A DNA stretch of 64,000 nucleotides from assembly GCF_000425065.1 (NCBI RefSeq), contig NZ_AULB01000030.1, positions 1-64,000 on the forward strand. Direction: 5' to 3'. Position numbers and translations under genes: made by a program. Positions 51,673 through 60,513 of this stretch are shown one piece after another. The notes beneath the pieces are model-generated. The model saw only the letters and a list, made by a program, of their open reading frames with translations. It was not told where the DNA came from and searched no databases. Numbering within the stretch: position 1 is the stretch's first letter; the number at the start of each line of letters is the position of its first letter. The DNA is from Actinomadura rifamycini DSM 43936 (GTDB lineage Bacteria > Actinomycetota > Actinomycetes > Streptosporangiales > Streptosporangiaceae).

Positions 51673-53070
51673 TCAGCTCGCCAGGGTGTGGACGTACTCG
51701 AGGACGCCCGTGACGCCGAGCGCCAGCGGGATCATCGCGACCACCAGCATGATCTCGATGATGTCGCCCGCGCGTCCCCAGAACGGGGTCGGCCGGTTCC
51801 CCGGCAGCCACATCCCGACGCCGACCGCGATGCCGGACACCACCAGGGTCGGCACCAGCACGGCGACGAGCAGCATCGCCTGCGAGTCCATGCCGAGCGC
51901 GGTGCCGACGGCGAGCAGCGCCAGCGCGGCGACGCCCGGGACCAGCAGCCACAGCTTCTGGTTCCGGCCGCGGAACAGCCGGGCCCGCAGCAGCACCGCG
52001 AACGCGACGACCAGGCACATGACGGGCGACGCCCAGCCGTCGTCGAACGACAGCGGGATCGCGCCGCCGAGGACCGTCAGGCCGATCGCCGAGACGCCGC
52101 CGGTGACGTACCGGTCGGCGAGGGACGTGCGGTCCAGCAGCTCCTGGCCGTCCACCGAGAGGGTGTCGCGGCGCAGGTCCTCCGCGCTGCTCGGCACCGG
52201 TGGGAGCCGGACGCGCGCGAACTTGAACGCGATGCCGGGCAGCAGCGGCGTCAGCGCCAGGACGATCGTGATGGTGACGGCCGCGACGCCCGCGGCGTCC
52301 ATGTCGAACACCATCGGGATCGCGCAGTCGATCGTCCCGAACAGCGCGGCGATGGCGATGCCGTAGAAGACGGGGAGCCCTTGCGCGATGCCGAACCCGG
52401 CGATCGTCGCGGCCAGGACGACCGCGCCGAAGCCCGCGACCAGGTGCAGGGCGTCGAGGTCCGTCAGGGCGTCGTCCCCGGCGGGGGCGAGCATCCCGGC
52501 GAGGAACGCGTACGGGAGGGCCGCGTAGCCGAGCGCCGCGCCGGCGCCCGCGTCGCCGAGCGCCCGCGACAGTGCGACGCCGCCCGCGAGCAGGACGATC
52601 GCGATGGCGCCCGCGACGATCGCCGGGACCAGCCAGGACGGTCCGGACAGCAGCAGCGCGAGGCCGCCGACGATGAGCCCGGCGACGCCCCAGCCGAGCG
52701 CGAACCGGCGGGTGGAGTCCTGCCGCCAGCGCCCGGGCCGATCGTTGACGGCGGTCGCGACGACGTCGGGGACGTCGTCGAACGCGAGGTCGGGGATCTG
52801 CGACATGCGGGGCCGCAGGTAGATGAGGTCGCCGTCGCGCAGCCCCGCGTGGGACGGCGTGCTGGACGGCTCGAACGGCGCCTCGTCCAGTTTCTGCAGG
52901 ACCCAGCCGCCGTGGGCCAGCCCGGCGTCCGCCAGGTTCTGGCCCGCGTACCGCAGGATCGTCGGGTACAGCTCCGCGAACGTGGAGTCCGCGGGCAGGG
53001 CGATATCGACCCGTCGGCTCGGCCCGACGACCGTGACGCGGCAGAGATCGGCCCCAGGGGGAGCGCTCAC
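51673..53070 (-). CDS. eccD: type VII secretion core component EccD
   Basis: A 465-residue protein: N-terminal ubiquitin-like domain (LCRVTVVGPSRRVDIALPAD, DLIYLRPRMSQIPDLAFDDV; residues 1-100), then about eleven membrane helices, as in EccD, which forms the membrane pore scaffold. Start GTG at 53070. It heads the minus-strand T7SS operon and is divergent from eccC. Confidence 0.95.
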   Translation of the reverse strand: MSAPPGADLCRVTVVGPSRRVDIALPADSTFAELYPTILRYAGQNLADAGLAHGGWVLQKLDEAPFEPSSTPSHAGLRDGDLIYLRPRMSQIPDLAFDDVPDVVATAVNDRPGRWRQDSTRRFALGWGVAGLIVGGLALLLSGPSWLVPAIVAGAIAIVLLAGGVALSRALGDAGAGAALGYAALPYAFLAGMLAPAGDDALTDLDALHLVAGFGAVVLAATIAGFGIAQGLPVFYGIAIAALFGTIDCAIPMVFDMDAAGVAAVTITIVLALTPLLPGIAFKFARVRLPPVPSSAEDLRRDTLSVDGQELLDRTSLADRYVTGGVSAIGLTVLGGAIPLSFDDGWASPVMCLVVAFAVLLRARLFRGRNQKLWLLVPGVAALALLAVGTALGMDSQAMLLVAVLVPTLVVSGIAVGVGMWLPGNRPTPFWGRAGDIIEIMLVVAMIPLALGVTGVLEYVHTLAS

Positions 53071-53109
53071 GATGTCCTCGCAAGTTGTCCGGTTGAAACG
53101 GGGGGCGTG

Positions 53110-53133
53110 ACACCTGCGGTTGCGGTCAGGTGT
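53110..53133. promoter_or_regulatory. inverted repeat in the eccD/eccC divergent promoter region
   Basis: ACACCTG-N10-CAGGTGT, two 7-base arms, 40 bases upstream of eccD and about 195 bases upstream of eccC. Spacing of about 17 bases centre-to-centre would place both arms on the same DNA face, as for a dimeric regulator. A TAGTAT near 53178 might be a -10 box for eccC, but no convincing -35 was seen. Confidence 0.35.
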
Positions 53134-53327
53134 GCCGGGTCCCGTGCCTCCTCAGTGGTGCGAATCGGGCTAACCCTAGTATCCGGACACTGCCGCCGTG
53201 TAGTCGGCGTCCGTCGAGACCTCTACCATCAATCCGGTCAAGTGGGCGCAAGCCGCCGACGATCCGACGGGCGGGCGATCTCCCGGGGTCGGCGGGCCGC
53301 TCTCCGGTGCGAGGGAGGAACAGCAGC

Positions 53328-56300
53328 GTGAGCACGGTGATCGTCCGACGGAGGGAGCGGCGGAAACCCCCCGCGCCGCCGCGTGGAGAGATCCTGCTTG
53401 AGTCTCCCCCCGAACTTCCCGAGCTGATCCCGCAGGGATTCCAGGGAGTGCTGACGTACCTGCCGATGCTGGCCGGTTCCGGCGCCATGGTCTTCATGCT
53501 GGTGGGCCGCGGCGGGGGCCCGCTCCAGTACGTCGCGGGCGGCATGTTCGCGATCTCCATGTTCGGCATGATGCTCGGCCAGGTCGGCCGCAGCAGCGGC
53601 GAGCGCAAGGTCAAGCTGAACAACGACCGCCGCGACTACCTGCGCTACCTCGGGCAGGTCCGCAAGAAGGTCCGCGCCGCCGCGAAGCAGCAGCGCGAGG
53701 CGATGGAATGGGGCAGCCCCGACCCGGCGTCGCTGTGGTGGCTGGCGATGAGCGCCCGGCTGTGGGAGCGCCGCCCGTCCGACGACGACTTCATCCAGGT
53801 CCGCATCGGGACGGGCGCGCAGAAGCTCGCCGTGCAGCTGATCCCGCCGGAGACGAAGCCGATCGAGGACCTCGAACCGATGACCGCGGGCGCCCTGCGG
53901 CGGTTCGTGCGCGCCCACTCGAACGTCCCGAATCTACCGATCTCGGTGTCGCTGCGGTCGTTCGCGCGGCTCGTCCCGTCCGGTGACCCGGAGGCCGTGT
54001 ACGGGCTGATCCGGGCGCTGATCGTGCAGATCGCGACGTTCCACTCCCCCGACGACGTGCGCATCGCGGTGTGCGCGTCCAAGCAGCGGATGCCGTGGTG
54101 GCAGTGGATCAAGTGGCTGCCGCACAACCTGCACCCCACCGAGACGGACGCGGCCGGGCCCGTCCGGCTGATGGCCGAGAGCATGTCGACGCTCGAGGCG
54201 ATGTTCGGGCAGGACGTCAAGGACCGTCCGCGGTTCCAGCCGGGCCTGTCCCAGGACGACCTGCCGTACCACATCATCATCATGGACGGCGGCCAGGCGT
54301 CCTACGACTCGCAGCTCGCCGCCGACGGCGTCGAGGGCGTCTGCGTCATCGACCTCACCGGCTCCACCGCGCCCGTCGTGGAGCAGGCGATGCTGCGCGT
54401 CGCCGTCACCAAGGAGCAGGTCGCGCGGCTCACGAAGGACCGCACCGGCAAGGACGTCCCCAACCGCATCGGCAAGCCCGACTCCATCACCCTGCAGCAG
54501 GCGGAGGCCCTCGCCCGCCAGCTCGCGCCGCTGCGCGCCAGCGCCTCCGCCGGGCCGGAGGAGGACGCGCTGTCCGGCGCGACCACGGTGACGTCGCTGC
54601 TCGGCATCGAGAACCCGTTCAACGTGAACGCCGCGGAGATGTGGCGCCCGCGGGCGCCCCGCAACCGGCTGCGGGTGCCGATCGGCATCGACCCCGAGGG
54701 ACGGCCCGTCCACCTCGACATCAAGGAGTCCGCGCAGGGCGGCATGGGCCCCCACGGCCTGTGCATCGGCGCGACCGGCTCCGGTAAGTCGGAGGCGCTG
54801 CGGACGCTCGTCCTCGGGCTCGCGATGACGCACTCGCCCGAGGTGCTGAACTTCGTCCTCGTCGACTTCAAGGGCGGTGCGACGTTCCTGGGGATGGAGA
54901 ACCTCCGGCACGTCTCCGCGATCATCACCAACCTGGAGGACGAGCTCCCGCTCGTCGACCGCATGTACGACGCGCTGCACGGCGAGATGGTGCGGCGCCA
55001 GGAGTACCTGCGGGCCCAGGGCAACTACGCCTCGCTGCGCGACTACGAGAAGGCCCGCGAGCAGGGCGCCGACCTCAAGCCGATGCCGACGCTGTTCCTC
55101 GTCCTGGACGAGTTCTCCGAGCTGCTGTCGGCCAAGCCCGAGTTCGCCGACCTGTTCGTCATGATCGGACGCCTCGGCCGTTCGCTGGGCGTCCACATCC
55201 TGCTCGCGTCGCAGCGGCTGGAGGAAGGCAAGCTCCGCGGCCTCGACACGCACCTGTCGTACCGGATCGGCCTGCGGACGTTCTCCGCGCAGGAGTCCCG
55301 CGTCGTGCTGGGCGTCCCGGACGCCTACGAGCTGCCGTCCGCACCCGGCCACGGCTACATGAAGTTCGGCACCGAGGCGATGACCCGGTTCCGCGCCGGG
55401 TACGTGTCCGGGCCGGCCGACGAGGACCTCGCGCCGCGCGAGCAGGCCGGGCCGCAGGTCGTCAAGCAGATCGTCCCGTACATCCCGGACTACATCCGGC
55501 CGCGGGTCATCGAGCAGCCGCAGGAGCAGCAGCAGGAGGAGGAGCGCGAGTCGGTCGGCACGCTGTTCGACGTCGTCGTCAAGCAGCTCGAGAACCAGGG
55601 CCCGCCCGCGCACCAGATCTGGCTGCCGCCGCTCGAGGCGTCCCCCACGCTGGACGAGCTGCTGCCGACGCTCGCGGTCGTCCCCGGGCACGGCCTCACC
55701 ACCCAGCACGAGGGCTGGCGCAACCGGCTGCACGCCATCACCGGCATCATCGACAAGCCGTTCGAGCAGCGCCGCGACCCGATGTACGTCGACCTGTCGG
55801 GCGCCGCGGGCAACGCCGGCATCGCCGGGTCGCCGCAGACCGGCAAGTCGACGACGCTCCGCACGCTCATCGCGTCCCTCGCGCTCACCCACACGCCGCA
55901 GCAGGTGCAGTTCTACTGCCTCGACTTCGGCGGCGGCACGCTCAGCGCCCTCAGCGACCTCCCGCACATCGGCGGCGTCGCGAACCGCCTCGACGCCGAC
56001 CGCGTGCGGCGCACCGTCGCGGAGGTCACCGCGCTGCTGGAGACCCGCGAGCGCGAGTTCGCCGAGCGCGGCATCGACTCGATGCCGACGTACCGGCGGA
56101 TGCGGGCGTCCGGGGAGCTCAGCGGCGACGGGTACGGCGACGTGTTCCTCGTCGTCGACGGCTGGATGACCCTCCGGCAGGACTACGAGAACCTCGAAGG
56201 CACCATCACCGACCTGACCGCCCGCGGTCTCGGCTACGGCATCCACGTCATCGCGACGGTCAACAAGTGGTCCGAGTTCCGGATGAACATCCGGGACCTC

Positions 56301-57281
56301 TTCGGTACCAAGCTGGAGCTCCGCCTCGGCGACCCGTACGACTCGGAGATCGACCGCCGGCTCGCCGACAACGTCCCCGAGGGCAAGCCCGGCCGCGGCC
56401 TCACCCGCGAGGGCCACCACTGCCTGACCGCGCTCCCCCGCCTCGACGGCAACTCCGACGACTCCACGCTCGCCGACGGCGTCAAGCAGCTCGTCGCCGC
56501 CGTCGCGTCGAACTGGGAGGGCCCGAAGGCCCCGCAGGTCCGGATGCTGCCGGCCGTCCTGCCGCTGGCGTCGCTGCCGTCGTCCGCCGAGACCGGGTCG
56601 CGCATCCCGATCGGCATCGACGAGGACTCCCTGCAGCCGGTCTTCCTCGACTTCCAGCAGGAGTCGCACTTCCTCGTCCTCGGCGACACCGAGTGCGGCA
56701 AGTCGAACCTGATGCGGATCATCACCAAGGCGATCATCGACCGGTACACGCCGCAGCAGGCCCGGATGATCTTCCTGGACTACCGGCGCGCCCTCCTCGA
56801 CGCCGCGGAGACCGAGCACCGCATCGGCTACGCGGCCTCGTCCGCCGCCGCGTCCGGCCTGGTCAAGGACATCGTCGGCGCCCTCCAGGCCCGGCTCCCA
56901 CCGGCCGACCTGACGCCCGAGCAGCTCCGCGACCGCTCCTGGTGGACGGGTGCCGACCTGTTCCTGATCATCGACGACTACGACCTCGTCGCGACCTCGA
57001 ACAACCCCGTCACCCAGCTCGCCGAACTGCTCCCCCAGGCCCGCGACATCGGCCTGCACGTCATCGTCTCCCGCGCCTACGGCGGCGCGGGCCGCGCGAT
57101 GTACGACCCGATCCTGCAGCGCATCAAGGAAATGGGATCGCCCAGCCTGCTCATGTCGGGTAACAAGGACGAGGGCGTCGTGCTCGGGAACATCAAGGGC
57201 CACCCCCTTCCCCCCGGCCGCGGCTACTACATCGACCGCCGCAAGGGGACCCGCCTCATCCAGACCGCACACCAGGAGTAA
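53328..57281 (+). CDS. eccC: type VII secretion ATPase EccC (single chain)
   Basis: A 1317-residue FtsK/SpoIIIE-family ATPase with two membrane helices (about 39-83), a DUF-type linker and three ATPase domains. Walker A motifs: GATGSGKSE (about 481), GSPQTGKST (about 834) and GDTECGKSN (about 1119). Walker B: LFLVLDEFSELL in domain 1, VFLVVDGW in domain 2 (no catalytic Glu) and LFLIIDDYDLV in domain 3. One chain corresponds to EccCa plus EccCb of mycobacterial ESX-1. It drives substrate export and recognises YxxxD/E signals. GTG at 53328 follows GGGAGG by 9 bases; the open frame extends to 53130 but lacks a site there. Confidence 0.97.
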   Translation: MSTVIVRRRERRKPPAPPRGEILLESPPELPELIPQGFQGVLTYLPMLAGSGAMVFMLVGRGGGPLQYVAGGMFAISMFGMMLGQVGRSSGERKVKLNNDRRDYLRYLGQVRKKVRAAAKQQREAMEWGSPDPASLWWLAMSARLWERRPSDDDFIQVRIGTGAQKLAVQLIPPETKPIEDLEPMTAGALRRFVRAHSNVPNLPISVSLRSFARLVPSGDPEAVYGLIRALIVQIATFHSPDDVRIAVCASKQRMPWWQWIKWLPHNLHPTETDAAGPVRLMAESMSTLEAMFGQDVKDRPRFQPGLSQDDLPYHIIIMDGGQASYDSQLAADGVEGVCVIDLTGSTAPVVEQAMLRVAVTKEQVARLTKDRTGKDVPNRIGKPDSITLQQAEALARQLAPLRASASAGPEEDALSGATTVTSLLGIENPFNVNAAEMWRPRAPRNRLRVPIGIDPEGRPVHLDIKESAQGGMGPHGLCIGATGSGKSEALRTLVLGLAMTHSPEVLNFVLVDFKGGATFLGMENLRHVSAIITNLEDELPLVDRMYDALHGEMVRRQEYLRAQGNYASLRDYEKAREQGADLKPMPTLFLVLDEFSELLSAKPEFADLFVMIGRLGRSLGVHILLASQRLEEGKLRGLDTHLSYRIGLRTFSAQESRVVLGVPDAYELPSAPGHGYMKFGTEAMTRFRAGYVSGPADEDLAPREQAGPQVVKQIVPYIPDYIRPRVIEQPQEQQQEEERESVGTLFDVVVKQLENQGPPAHQIWLPPLEASPTLDELLPTLAVVPGHGLTTQHEGWRNRLHAITGIIDKPFEQRRDPMYVDLSGAAGNAGIAGSPQTGKSTTLRTLIASLALTHTPQQVQFYCLDFGGGTLSALSDLPHIGGVANRLDADRVRRTVAEVTALLETREREFAERGIDSMPTYRRMRASGELSGDGYGDVFLVVDGWMTLRQDYENLEGTITDLTARGLGYGIHVIATVNKWSEFRMNIRDLFGTKLELRLGDPYDSEIDRRLADNVPEGKPGRGLTREGHHCLTALPRLDGNSDDSTLADGVKQLVAAVASNWEGPKAPQVRMLPAVLPLASLPSSAETGSRIPIGIDEDSLQPVFLDFQQESHFLVLGDTECGKSNLMRIITKAIIDRYTPQQARMIFLDYRRALLDAAETEHRIGYAASSAAASGLVKDIVGALQARLPPADLTPEQLRDRSWWTGADLFLIIDDYDLVATSNNPVTQLAELLPQARDIGLHVIVSRAYGGAGRAMYDPILQRIKEMGSPSLLMSGNKDEGVVLGNIKGHPLPPGRGYYIDRRKGTRLIQTAHQE

Positions 57282-57287
57282 GCACAC

Positions 57288-57758
57288 ATGGCCGACTTCA
57301 GCCTCGGGGAAGGCTTCGAGCGCTTCCAGCGCGACATGCAGGAGCAGATGGGCGACTTCTCCAAGATCCAGGAGTCCGTCCAGGAGGCCGTCGGGACGGG
57401 CGAGGCCGCCGAGGGCCGCATCATCGCCGAGTACCGCGCCGAAGGCGGGCTGACCCGGCTCGACATCGACCCCCGCGCCATGCGCCTCGGCTCCGCCGAA
57501 CTCAGCGCCGAGATCCGCACCGCCGTCAACGCCGCCGCCACGGACTTCCAGACGAAGGTCCGCGAGGCCAGCTCGTCCGTCTTCGGCGACCCCGAGAAGC
57601 CCCTCGACCCCTCGAAGGCCCTCGCGTCCCTCGACAAGCTCGCGAACGGCTTCGCGGGCCAGATGCGCGACCTCGCACGGGAACTGGGCGTCCAGCAGCA
57701 GCGCGCCCAGGAAGCGATGAACAACTACAAGGGCAACCACCCCGGCGACCGCCGCTGA
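57288..57758 (+). CDS. YbaB/EbfC-like protein of the T7SS locus (EspL-like)
   Basis: A 156-residue protein. The middle (GRIIAEYRAEGGLTRLDIDPRAMRLGSAELSAEIRTAV... in outline, residues 42-82) is the YbaB/EbfC fold. Flanking helices are longer than in the DNA-binding YbaB proteins. YbaB-like genes next to ecc genes include mycobacterial espL (Rv3880c), thought to be a cytoplasmic accessory factor. AGGAG lies 9 bases before the ATG, and the gene follows eccC by 6 bases. Confidence 0.82.
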   Translation: MADFSLGEGFERFQRDMQEQMGDFSKIQESVQEAVGTGEAAEGRIIAEYRAEGGLTRLDIDPRAMRLGSAELSAEIRTAVNAAATDFQTKVREASSSVFGDPEKPLDPSKALASLDKLANGFAGQMRDLARELGVQQQRAQEAMNNYKGNHPGDRR

Positions 57759-57771
57759 CGTCCCCCCGCGA

Positions 57772-57804
57772 CGCCCCGGCTCCCCCACCCCCGGAGCCGG
57801 GGCG
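57772..57804. terminator. bidirectional hairpin terminator
   Basis: CGCCCCGGCTCC and GGAGCCGGGGCG form a 12-bp stem with a 9-base C-rich loop, between the convergent ends of the YbaB-like gene and the 57813-58409 gene. Confidence 0.8.
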
Positions 57805-57812
57805 CCCCCATG

Positions 57813-58409
57813 TCAGGCCCCGTCGAGCAGATCGAACGCGACAGGCGAAGCGATCACCAGCATCCGCAGATCACCCGCCACCTCCCCCTCGAACTCGATC
57901 CACGAACCGTCGAAGTCGGCAATCGGCGTGCGGTCGCCGTCGAAATATTGATATTTCCCGGCAGAAAAGGTCGCCCTCCCTTTGCCCACCACTTTCTCCT
58001 CGATGTCGCACAGGACGGCATCTTCCGCGTCGATCACCTGCCACCGGCGCTGCTCGATCGACTTCGTAACGGAGGCGTCGGCCCCCCCGACATGGTTCGT
58101 CACCACCTTGCCGCAGACAGCCCCATCAGGCGTGCGAATGATGGGCATGACGGTCACAGGGCCGCCGGCGACCGACTCAACCGGCGCCCGCTCGATACTA
58201 AAAAGCGTATCGCGATTCATATCAAGAAAACGCAAGAAAACAAAAGAGCGATCACGTTCACCTGCGAACATACGCCCGAGTCGACCCCTGGGCTTACCGC
58301 CAACGATCTGCTCCACCGATGCGAGCACACGATTCGCCGTGTCGCGATATTCGTACGAACGCCGCGACCTGTTGTCAAATCGCACCTTGGACGTCTCTAG
58401 AAGAGTCAC
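57813..58409 (-). CDS. scramblase/LURP-one-like (tubby fold) protein, tentative
   Basis: A 198-residue soluble protein: KVRFDNRSRRSYEYRDTANRV, FLRFLDMNRDTLFSIERAP, then VTVMPIIRTPDGAVCGKVVTN and IDAEDAVLCDIEEKVVGKGR. The alternation of short strands with a DG(A/S)xxxx turn recalls phospholipid-scramblase/LURP-one proteins with the tubby-type barrel. No membrane helix was seen. GTG at 58409 (GGGAGG 8 bases upstream) was preferred over ATG at 58430. It lies 33 bases after the large cassette-1 gene, so it may be co-transcribed. Function unknown. Confidence 0.6.
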   Translation of the reverse strand: MTLLETSKVRFDNRSRRSYEYRDTANRVLASVEQIVGGKPRGRLGRMFAGERDRSFVFLRFLDMNRDTLFSIERAPVESVAGGPVTVMPIIRTPDGAVCGKVVTNHVGGADASVTKSIEQRRWQVIDAEDAVLCDIEEKVVGKGRATFSAGKYQYFDGDRTPIADFDGSWIEFEGEVAGDLRMLVIASPVAFDLLDGA

Positions 58410-58442
58410 CAACCCACCCTCCCGCCCCATCTACCGGGCCGG

Positions 58443-59951
58443 TTATTTCCCACTGTCCCAGGGCGGGTCGAAGTTTTTCTCTTGGCTACCCCAGGGGGCC
58501 ACCCAGGCCGCCTTGTTATCGCTCGTACCGTCCGGATTAGCGGTACCTTCATAGGCTCCTTTGGCTCCTGTCTGGGGTTGCTCCAATCCGACGCTGTAGG
58601 TAGTCTTCCCCTCCCCTTCGGCGTCCCATTCTCGCTTGACGCCTCCAGCCAGATCGACTCCCGGACCAGGCTGCTTGCCCTTGACCTCAAAGTCCCCGCC
58701 GGCATAACCTTCGGGACCATATTTTCGGTGTCCGGACACCTCGAACTCCGGCCCCATTTCGTGCGGAACTTTAACCTTTGCGCCACCACCGATATTCCAG
58801 GTCGTATCGTAGGCGCGATCTGCATCCAGGTCGATCGACTGCAGTCCGTACCCGCGATGCCCCCAATCAGAGTTTCTCACCCCTTCGATACGACCGACCT
58901 CGCCGTTCGCGCGGTTCAGCCAGGACAGGCCCGCGTTGGCGGCGCCTTCCAGGAGGTTCGCGCCGGCGCCTGCCGAGCCGGTGATCAGGGCCTGCTTGAA
59001 AGCGGTGGCGGCCTCCTTGCTTCCGTGCTCGGCCTGCTTGTTCGCGGTGACGGCGGCGCCGCCCGCGAGGACCCCGGCGCAGAGTTCACCGGCCGTGGCG
59101 AGGATCCCCGTCATCACGTACACGACGGTGAGTGCCGTCCCGGCGAGGGACACGCAGGCCGCGTACAAGGTGCCCAGGCTGGCCAGGGCAGCGGTCGCCA
59201 GTGCCGCCAGGAAGGCTGCGATGGCGATGGCGGCTACGGCGTAGACGAACAGCGCCCAGGCCAGTGAGATGAGGGCGTAGTGGACCGCCATGCAGTAGTT
59301 GTGCAGGTACTCCATCTGCAGGCAGTAGTCGTCCACCGTCTGCTGGTACTTCTCGCGGTCGTCGGCGTTCCAGTCCGCGTGCGGGATGCCGCTGACGAAG
59401 CTTTTCCACTGTTCGGTGGCCGTCCGGACCTCCTGGGCCGACTGGGCCCACTTGTTCGCCGCTTTCTCCAGGTTCTGCGGCTTTCCGGAGGCGAGCTTGA
59501 ACTGGAAGGCGATGACCAGGGCGGGCGGAAGGACTCCGGCGGCCGCGGCCATGGCGACCGCCCCGCTCATCAGGCCCTCGGCGGCGCCGACCACGGAATT
59601 ACCGGGGACGAACGCGCCTATCGCGGCGGCGCCCGCGGCTCCGGCGCCTGCACCCGCGCCGGCCGTTGCCGCTTTTCGCTGTGTCCCGGAATCGAGGCTT
59701 TGCCAGGCTTCACGTGTGGTCGGGCCCTGGTTCTGGCCCTGCGCCCCTTGGGGGGCCGTTCCCCCCTGCGGGGCCGTCCCGCCCTGCGGGGCCGTCCCGC
59801 CCTGCGGGGCCGTCCCGCCCTGCGGGGCCGTCCCGCCTTGGGGGGCCGTCCCGCCTTGGTCGGCCGTTCCACCTTGGGGGGTGGATTCGGGCTGTGCTGG
59901 GGGCTGTGCGCCTTCGGGCGTGCCGGTGCCTTGTTCGGGTGGTGGAGCCAA
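58443..59951 (-). CDS. large cassette protein 1: WXG-like helices, membrane domain, beta-like tail, PPWD end
   Basis: A 502-residue protein of no family I recognise. The order is: APQGGT hexapeptide repeats (25-69); a Gly/Ala hydrophobic stretch; helices with DWNADDREKYQQTVDDY (Trp194); hydrophobic helices (about 220-300); a helical part; IDLDADR (373-379); then a Gly-rich, probably beta region with alternating aromatic residues (HRKYGPEGYAGGDFEV); and the end FDPPWDSGK. The two paralogues at 60514 and 62265 share this order. TTG at 59951 follows AGAGGGA by 7 bases. Its small partner gene ends 28 bases upstream. Export by the adjacent type VII system is inferred. Confidence 0.75.
   Translation of the reverse strand: MAPPPEQGTGTPEGAQPPAQPESTPQGGTADQGGTAPQGGTAPQGGTAPQGGTAPQGGTAPQGGTAPQGAQGQNQGPTTREAWQSLDSGTQRKAATAGAGAGAGAAGAAAIGAFVPGNSVVGAAEGLMSGAVAMAAAAGVLPPALVIAFQFKLASGKPQNLEKAANKWAQSAQEVRTATEQWKSFVSGIPHADWNADDREKYQQTVDDYCLQMEYLHNYCMAVHYALISLAWALFVYAVAAIAIAAFLAALATAALASLGTLYAACVSLAGTALTVVYVMTGILATAGELCAGVLAGGAAVTANKQAEHGSKEAATAFKQALITGSAGAGANLLEGAANAGLSWLNRANGEVGRIEGVRNSDWGHRGYGLQSIDLDADRAYDTTWNIGGGAKVKVPHEMGPEFEVSGHRKYGPEGYAGGDFEVKGKQPGPGVDLAGGVKREWDAEGEGKTTYSVGLEQPQTGAKGAYEGTANPDGTSDNKAAWVAPWGSQEKNFDPPWDSGK
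59745..59879 (-). repeat. 18-bp tandem coding repeat (APQGGT)
   Basis: Seven full hexapeptide units plus a partial one (PQGGTA, once DQGGTA), with the 18-base DNA unit nearly identical in the central copies. It is in phase with the large cassette-1 gene. Near-identity indicates recent copy change. Confidence 0.85.
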
Positions 59952-59979
59952 CTCGCGTCCCTCTTCGTTGCCAGGGCGG

Positions 59980-60291
59980 TCACGAACGCTTGAGCTTGTT
60001 CTTCTCCTCGGCCGTTCCGTAGGTCGCCGCGGTCTTCGACAGCCGTTCGACGTACGACTCGGCGACCCGCTTCTGCGCCTTCAGGTCCTCGAAGGCGAAC
60101 TGGACGGCCAGGGGGTAGGCGACGGACGCGTGCAGGCAGATGATGCTGAAATCGCCGCCTTCGAGGTCGTAGACGCCCGACTCGCTCAGCATCTTCCCCG
60201 CGTTGTCGATCTTGGGAATGACGGTCGCGGAAAGGTCCGCGCCGTGCTTGTCGATGCGCTCTGGGTTGACGTCTTTCCGTCCCGGTGCCAC
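59980..60291 (-). CDS. small cassette protein 1 (EGGDF...YGxAE family)
   Basis: A 103-residue protein predicted to form two helices around a loop. It shares LEGGDFSI (43-50), AYPLAVQFAFEDLKAQ and a C-terminal YGTAEEKN with the small proteins at 61773 and 63770. YGTAE (91-95) fits the Y-x-x-x-E type VII signal. There is no WXG turn; EGGDF sits where the turn would be. GTG at 60291, with a GGGGA upstream. It is the partner of the large protein 28 bases downstream. Confidence 0.75.
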   Translation of the reverse strand: MAPGRKDVNPERIDKHGADLSATVIPKIDNAGKMLSESGVYDLEGGDFSIICLHASVAYPLAVQFAFEDLKAQKRVAESYVERLSKTAATYGTAEEKNKLKRS

Positions 60292-60457
60292 GGTCCCCGC
60301 TCTCGTTGAGTCGCCTGTGCGCGGGGGAGGCTAGTGGACGTCCCGGCCCGGAAACGCGGAAGGGCCGTTTCGGCCGGTGCGCGCAAAGGGTTCCGGACTG
60401 GACGATCGGGGCCTACTCGACGCTCGTGGTACAAGTCCGCAGGTGGGCGGGCATGAC

Positions 60458-60501
60458 GAATGCCGCGCGGACGAGTTGGACGGCTCGTCCGCGCGGCGTT
60501 C
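60458..60501 (-). terminator. hairpin terminator after cassette 2
   Basis: GAACGCCGCGCGGACGAG pairs with CTCGTCCGCGCGGCATTC (18 pairs counting one G-U), with an 8-base loop. It starts 13 bases after the stop of the large cassette-2 gene. The remaining 165 bases to the cassette-1 start hold no ORF and presumably the cassette-1 promoter. Confidence 0.75.
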
Positions 60502-60513
60502 GCAGGGTTTGCG

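Noticed and set aside
53934..57788. Long minus-strand open frame (over 1280 codons) opposite eccC
   Set aside because: Antisense shadow of eccC; composition is typical of GC-rich reverse frames, and no motif or ribosome site supports it.
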